A stretch of 64,000 nucleotides of DNA from the NCBI GenBank assembly GCA_023079485.1, contig CM041089.1, forward strand, positions 12,787,001-12,851,000. The letters run 5' to 3'. Both the position numbers and the translations under genes were made by a program. Shown here one piece after another: positions 51,201 through 57,200 of this stretch. The notes under the pieces were generated by a model that worked only from the letters and a program-made list of their open reading frames with translations, had not been told where the DNA came from and ran no database searches. Each line of letters starts with the position of its first letter. Positions within the stretch are counted from its first letter, which is position 1. The stretch is from Archilochus colubris (taxonomy: Eukaryota > Chordata > Aves > Apodiformes > Trochilidae).

Positions 51201-54200
51201 GAGGCTCAGGGGAGACCTCATCACTCTCTACAACTCCCTGAAAGGAGGTTGGAGCCAGGGGGGGGTTGGGCTCTTTTCCCAGGCAACTCTCAGCAAGACA
51301 AGAGGGCAGGGTCTCAAGTTGTGCCAGGGGAGGTTTAGGTTGGAGATTAGAAAGAATTTCTTTCTGGAGAGGGTGATCAGGCATTGGAATGGGCTGCCCA
51401 GGGAAGTAGTGGATTCTCCGTGTCTGGAGATATTTCCAAAGAGCCTGGATGTGGCACTGAGTGCCATGGGCTGGGAACTGCAGTGGGAGTGGATCAAGGA
51501 TTGGACTTGATGATCTCTGAGGTCCCTTCCAACCCAGCCAGTTCTATGATTCTGTGATAATTCAGTTTTGCAGAGACTGGAGATGCCAAGTAGCACTACA
51601 AGAGCACCTCAATGTACAGAGAGCCAGGTATGGCAAATGGCTTAGAACAGCACCATAACTGAGTGTGCTCTGTGCAAATAGCCTGGGGGACAGAGCACTG
51701 CACTAGGAAAAAGACCATGAAAAAAACCCCCCAAAAACAATGACATTTGATTTAGCTGCCTGAAACTCATTAAAATCGATTTTTAATGTGATAGCACTGC
51801 TGTGCAAATGAGGCACAAGCTGGAGAGGTGGCCCTGGGTCACTGTGAAGGTGACAGGGAGCTGCAGGTACACACCAGGGACATTGGCACATGCCAGCAAC
51901 ACTGACCCCTTCCAGAACAAGCTCAATTCCTAAAATCCAGAGCTTCCCTCAAGGATTTTTAGTCTCTACTGGATGTTGTAGAGCAGCTATAATGCTCACA
52001 AAAGATGGAAAAAGTTATTTCCATGCTAACCTGAATCTGAAAAAGTCTAAAATAAAGGAATTAGCGCAAAATAAATGATTGAAAGTTCATAAGGGACAGG
52101 GCTAGACCTCCTCACTCTTCTCTCCCAAGCTTCCTTCCCCTTTCCCAAGGTCCTGCTCTGTGCTGAGCATCCCCCAAGCACCCTGATTTCCCTACAAGTT
52201 TAATCACTGCTCCTGATTTCCATCTCTCAGCTGTTCAACACTGTTTCTTAAATCCACATGGTGAAATATGTGCTGCTTTTCAGCAGACTCAGCTCCAAAG
52301 AAAAGTCAACCAGGAGACAGACACTCAATTTGCACTTTAACTTGATTTAAAAATCAATTTAAATGGAGAGAGGATGAGATTTTCAACAAGGTCCCCTGAA
52401 AAACAGTGGAAGTTTTTTCTTTGCAGCAGTATGAAAAACAAAGGTTTGAGTTCTGGACTGATCCTCTACTGCCACCAGCAGTAAGAGATCATAAAAAACT
52501 GGCAGGGAGCAAAAAACCCCTTTAGGGGCTCTCTCAATGGTTGCACCAAAGCCAACACTGAACAAGTGGCCCACTCACCCAAACTTAGTGGAGAGGACAC
52601 CTCCCAGGGCAGAACCAAGGATAATGCCTATTCCAAAGCAAAGCCCCAGCTTCCCCAAAGCCCCAGCACGTTGGGAAGGAGTAGTGAGGTCTGTAATAAG
52701 TTTCTGAGCACCTGCAAGGAAAAAAAAAACCCTTGAAAGAATCACAGAATCGTCATGGTTGGAAAAGACCTTTAAGATCTCCACATCCAACCACCAATAT
52801 TCTCTTCCCCAACAACTACTTTATATATATATATATATATGTATGTAATTCCTGTATTCCTGTGCCCACTATAGCATGTCCTGAAGTGCCTCATTTACAC
52901 AGTTTTTAAATACTTTCACAGATGGTGACTCCACCACCTCCCTGGGCAGCCCATTCCAGCACCTCACAACTCTCTCAGTGAGGAAGTTCTTCCAAATATC
53001 TCGTCTAAATCTCCCCTGGGGCAACTTCAGGCCCTTTCCATAGTGTCTAAGCAGCAGGTATCTATCTTTAGGCCACAGAAATGTGGCCACAAAACAGTCC
53101 TTGCAACCCCAGGGCAATGCTTGTACACAACTCTGAGTATAGAACTGGTTCAGCCCAATGGGAAAGAAACCACTCAAACCACTCAGATTCACCAGTTCAC
53201 AAGTGGGGAAAGGATTAACACTATCAACCTGAGTCCTCTTGCACGAGTTACATGGATTCTGGGAGCTGAAGGTTGTATGGATTTTACTCCAAACATCTAG
53301 GAAAGGCCAACAAAAGCAGAACAGCTTGGTGGGTAATAGAAGGTATTTTTGTAGCTGTGTTTCATTGGGACTAACATGCTCATTTTACAAGGAGAGAGGG
53401 AAAAGGTCTCCTACAGAACCTTCTGGTTGCAAGAAGTCAGCTGGAGTCTGGGATAGCACTGCTGTCACAGCAAACACTCATCTCTGCATGGTGAAATCCA
53501 AGAAATTTGCTCAGGAACACACAGGATAAACCTCAGCCTTGCTTTCCTGCTGCTTTCCATAACCAATACACTTGCTGCTCCACGTTCTCACCATTTCACC
53601 TCTGCTAACCATCAAATGTTCCTCCTCCCTTCATGCTGTGAGCTTGTTGGCTTCCAGCATCCTGAGCAAGAACAGAAGAATTGGGCAAAAAATGCAATTT
53701 GGGACCAAGCTTACCTGGTAACCCATGCATGAACACTGCTGGCAGCCTGGAGAGGAAGAGGAGGGGGATGTTGGTGGAGATGGATGTGAGCAGAAAGAAG
53801 GCACTTCCAGAGGCACAGGAGAGAATTAAGGCATTCCGGGTGCCAAAACGATCTGCAAACCTGGAACAGAAATGGCAGAAGCTGGTCAGAAGTGGGACTG
53901 GGATGGTCATTACCAGTAGAATGCAAATCCTTCCATATTACCACTTCTGAGCATGTAGCACTCTCAACTTTAACTTTGTGACTCTTGGTTCTAATTTTTT
54001 TAGGCTTGCTGATCATTTAGTTCAGGTTCAATGGCAACAGAAGTTACCCTGGTACCTTTCCCAAGGGGCTTCACATCCACATTTCTCACTCAGCACCACT
54101 TCAAGAAAATAAATAGACAGCTTTCTGTTTTAGGTTCAGTAAAGACTTCCCAGTACTGACTTGAGTTGCTTTCTCTTGTGGAAAGAAACCAACCCAACCA

Positions 54201-57200
54201 GATGGAGTTTTGGTTCAGGTTTTATTTAGCTCCATGATACTTCAAAAACTAAGCCACAAAAAGGGGTCTGAGCAACTGGGACAAGATTACCATAAACTGG
54301 GCCTTAAGATAAAGGTTTTCACTCCAGTTCCTCCTTCCTTGACTGTCCTGAAGTTGCATGTTGCAGTTAGCAGACAAATGTTACCTTGCATAGCAATGAG
54401 TTGTGCTTACACTAAAAGAAACAACTCCCCCAAAATGCCAAGGCTGGGCTACAAACACAGCTAAGCATAAGTCATGAAAGGGATTTGTGTTGAGGAAGAG
54501 GTACAGGTCAAAGCTTAACTGTTTACATGGAAGCCAGGGAAGTTTACAGGAGCTGTTTGTAACCTAAAGACCATGATTCCCTACATAGTCCAGGCCTTTT
54601 TTGTTTTTGATTTTGCTTCTTATGAGTAAATTTGGTGCTGCTGCTTCTCATGGGTGTTGAGGAGCATCGAGGAAGAACATGGAAAACTGATGTAAGCTAC
54701 ACATTTTTCTCTTTTTCTATCCCCATTTTCTCTTTATCTACCTTTACACTGAGGTCAAAGCAGTCTCACATCTTCTTTGTTGCAAATTTTGGCCTTAATC
54801 TGACCTCCAGTCCCATCTACACCAGCTGGAGACAAGACCCAGGTGGATCCTGTTTCACCCTTTTCCTTTCATTCAACCTCTTTTCTGGACGTGCACAGAG
54901 GAAAACCAGATTTCAGATGGCATCAGATCCAGATCAGAAATATTACTCTGGTTTGGTATATTAACAGAAAAAAACAACATTTCCATCAGGCCCCTTGGGC
55001 CATCTCCATTCTTAGAACTGCATTTTATTTCAAGCTGCACTGGAGAACTTAATATTATTACTATTAATTTTAGAATTTGTATTATGGCAGCATCCAAAGG
55101 CTTTTAGAGATCAGATCCTTGAAGTGCTGCACATCATGTAGAGCTCCCAGTCCACACCAACCAGAATGGTAAATCCCATGCTTGAAATCTGAGGCACTAC
55201 ATCCCTTCATTACTTGTTGGTAGCAGTAGAACTAAGAAGAAAAGTTAATTTTTCCCAGTTTCATTTTTAGTTCCTATCACTGGATTACACTGCTCTTTCA
55301 TAGAATCATAGAATTAGCCGGGTTGGAAGGGACCTCAGAGATCATCCAGTCCAACCCTTAAATTCAATTTCTTTCTGCTTTTTGAGAACACATCCCCCAC
55401 CACCTGAAGATTTTTTGCACCATTTACATTTGGATAGGAAGAGCAGCCTGTGTCCCAGAGGGCAGAGAAACAGAAAACCAGAGTCTTTTCCACTCTTTTG
55501 ATAGATGAGCTTACAGATGCCTTCCTTCTTAAAAGCTTCATCCAAGGAGAGCTTTGTATTAAAGACTGATGTAGACACAGTCAGATTCAGCTATACAAAC
55601 CACATGACCTACTATTATTTTCATTGACAGCTCTACTTAGCATCAATAAATATCTTTTTTTTTTTAGGTTTTTAGGTTTCCCTGTCACAAGGCATTTCTA
55701 AAGTTACACATGGCTATAAAATGTTTGCAGGATTAAGCCATTAGGCTCTGAGGACTCTGATGGTTTAAGCCTTTTTCCAGTATATTGTTACACTTAAATG
55801 TGTCTCATTAAAACAGAGCTAAGTTAATAAAAAGGCTACTTCTATGTTGCTGTATTTCTGATTACAGTATTTCTTTTCCCATTGCCCACTTATGAAACCT
55901 TCAGACATTTCAACAGGCCCATGGACTAGAACTAAACATTTCTTTTAATCAAAGCATAAAAGATCCTGGCCTTTTTAAGCTATGAAAAAGGGTCATGAGA
56001 ATTGTTCTCCCTTACCTTCCAAAAACGGGACCTCCCACAAGCTGGAGAACACCAAAGGTTGTCTGGAGGTAGCCAAACCCCACTGAATCCAAACCTAGGC
56101 TCTTTGCCAAGTACTAAAAAAGAAAAAAACCCAAAACCCCACAGGTTAGGGGAAATAAACTCTGCTATACTTCTGAATAAAGGATTTTATGTCCGTGGGA
56201 GAGAACTAGAGCTCAAAACAATCCCTCCCTGCAGTTCTCCAGACACACAGATGAAATCGTCATTAGGTCAGAAACAAAGACAAGAAGCTTCCACCCCACA
56301 CCATGCCCTGCTGGATGTGATCTAACCACTAATCTGGTACCAGGTGACAAAGATGAGCCCTCCTTTACCTTTCCATCTGAACTCACTCAGCTCCTGCTAA
56401 GGGGGATGAAGAAAATGTAGAATTAGCTTAACTGTCCACACCTGGGGCAGCCTGAGCACCCACCAGATGACCCTGGTAAGGTCTTGGAGCAAACTGGAAG
56501 CATTTGAAGCCCAATACAGGCAAACTATTGCCTTTACTTCCAATCCATGGCACACCCACAGCCTGAGCTCACCCAAGAAAATCACAGAACCACACCTCCA
56601 AGAGCCCAGATCCTTTGGGTTTGTTTCTTTGCAATTTGTATGCTGTTTATGATTCATGTTTTTGTTTTCTGCCATCTCCTAAGAGCTCTTTAAGCTCTCA
56701 GCCCAGCCCAGCTCTCGGAAGGGGTTGGGATGTCCCAGTCTGGTGGCTTCCCTCATACATCCTCCACACCCAGGTCCCCAAGCTCCCTGCCATCACCTAA
56801 TGATCAGCTACACCCATCTCCCCAAAAAACCCCTCTCTCTCAGCCTCAGGGCACTGCTGGATGGCTTGGCCCCAGCAATAAGGTCCCAGTTTGGCTCTGG
56901 AGGCACAAACCCAGCAGAGATCTCCCTGCAGTCTCACCAGAGACAGGGGTGGGCATGGACTTCATAGATCCAGGAGTTCACAAGAGCAGGAAAGGTTTCT
57001 GGTGGAAATGGAGCTGGAGATGTTGTTTCACAGATGACTGAATACAGCTGTGTGCCCAGCTGGCCAGCAGCAGCCTGGCTTGTACCAGGAGCAGTGTGGC
57101 CACCAGGACTACACAAGTGATTTTTCCCCCTGTATTTGGTTTTGGGCACATCCAAAGGTGGAGTTGTCCTTCTGGACAAGCTGGTGAAGGGTCTGGAGTC

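Larger units (their letters stand above)
20765..52578 (-). other. Intron 4 (31.8 kb), more than half of the visible gene
   Basis: Holds CR1 copies at 25570-26659 (+), about 26660-26712 (-), 26833-26890 (+), 29306-29770 (+, old), 37900-38099 (+), 44604-44716 (-), 47927-49315 (-) and 50827-51558 (+). It also holds a (CA)n at 22360-22380, a minisatellite at 28227-28393 and a CpG-richer patch at about 37290-37650. In 20765-25569, 29771-37289, 38100-44603 and 44717-47926 I saw no gene, RNA or recognisable element beyond short simple repeats. The junction exons 4 and 5 join in frame with no missing protein segment. Confidence 0.8.
52712..53714 (-). other. Intron 3 (1.0 kb), one third CR1
   Basis: Contains CR1 at 52738-53050 with an internal (TA)n. 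The remaining 53051-53714 looks unique and I see nothing in it. Confidence 0.8.

Noticed and set aside
20765..52578. An additional SLC22A18 exon inside the long intron 4
   Set aside because: Gly185 is completed correctly by joining exons 4 and 5, and the human protein as recalled has no extra residues at this point.
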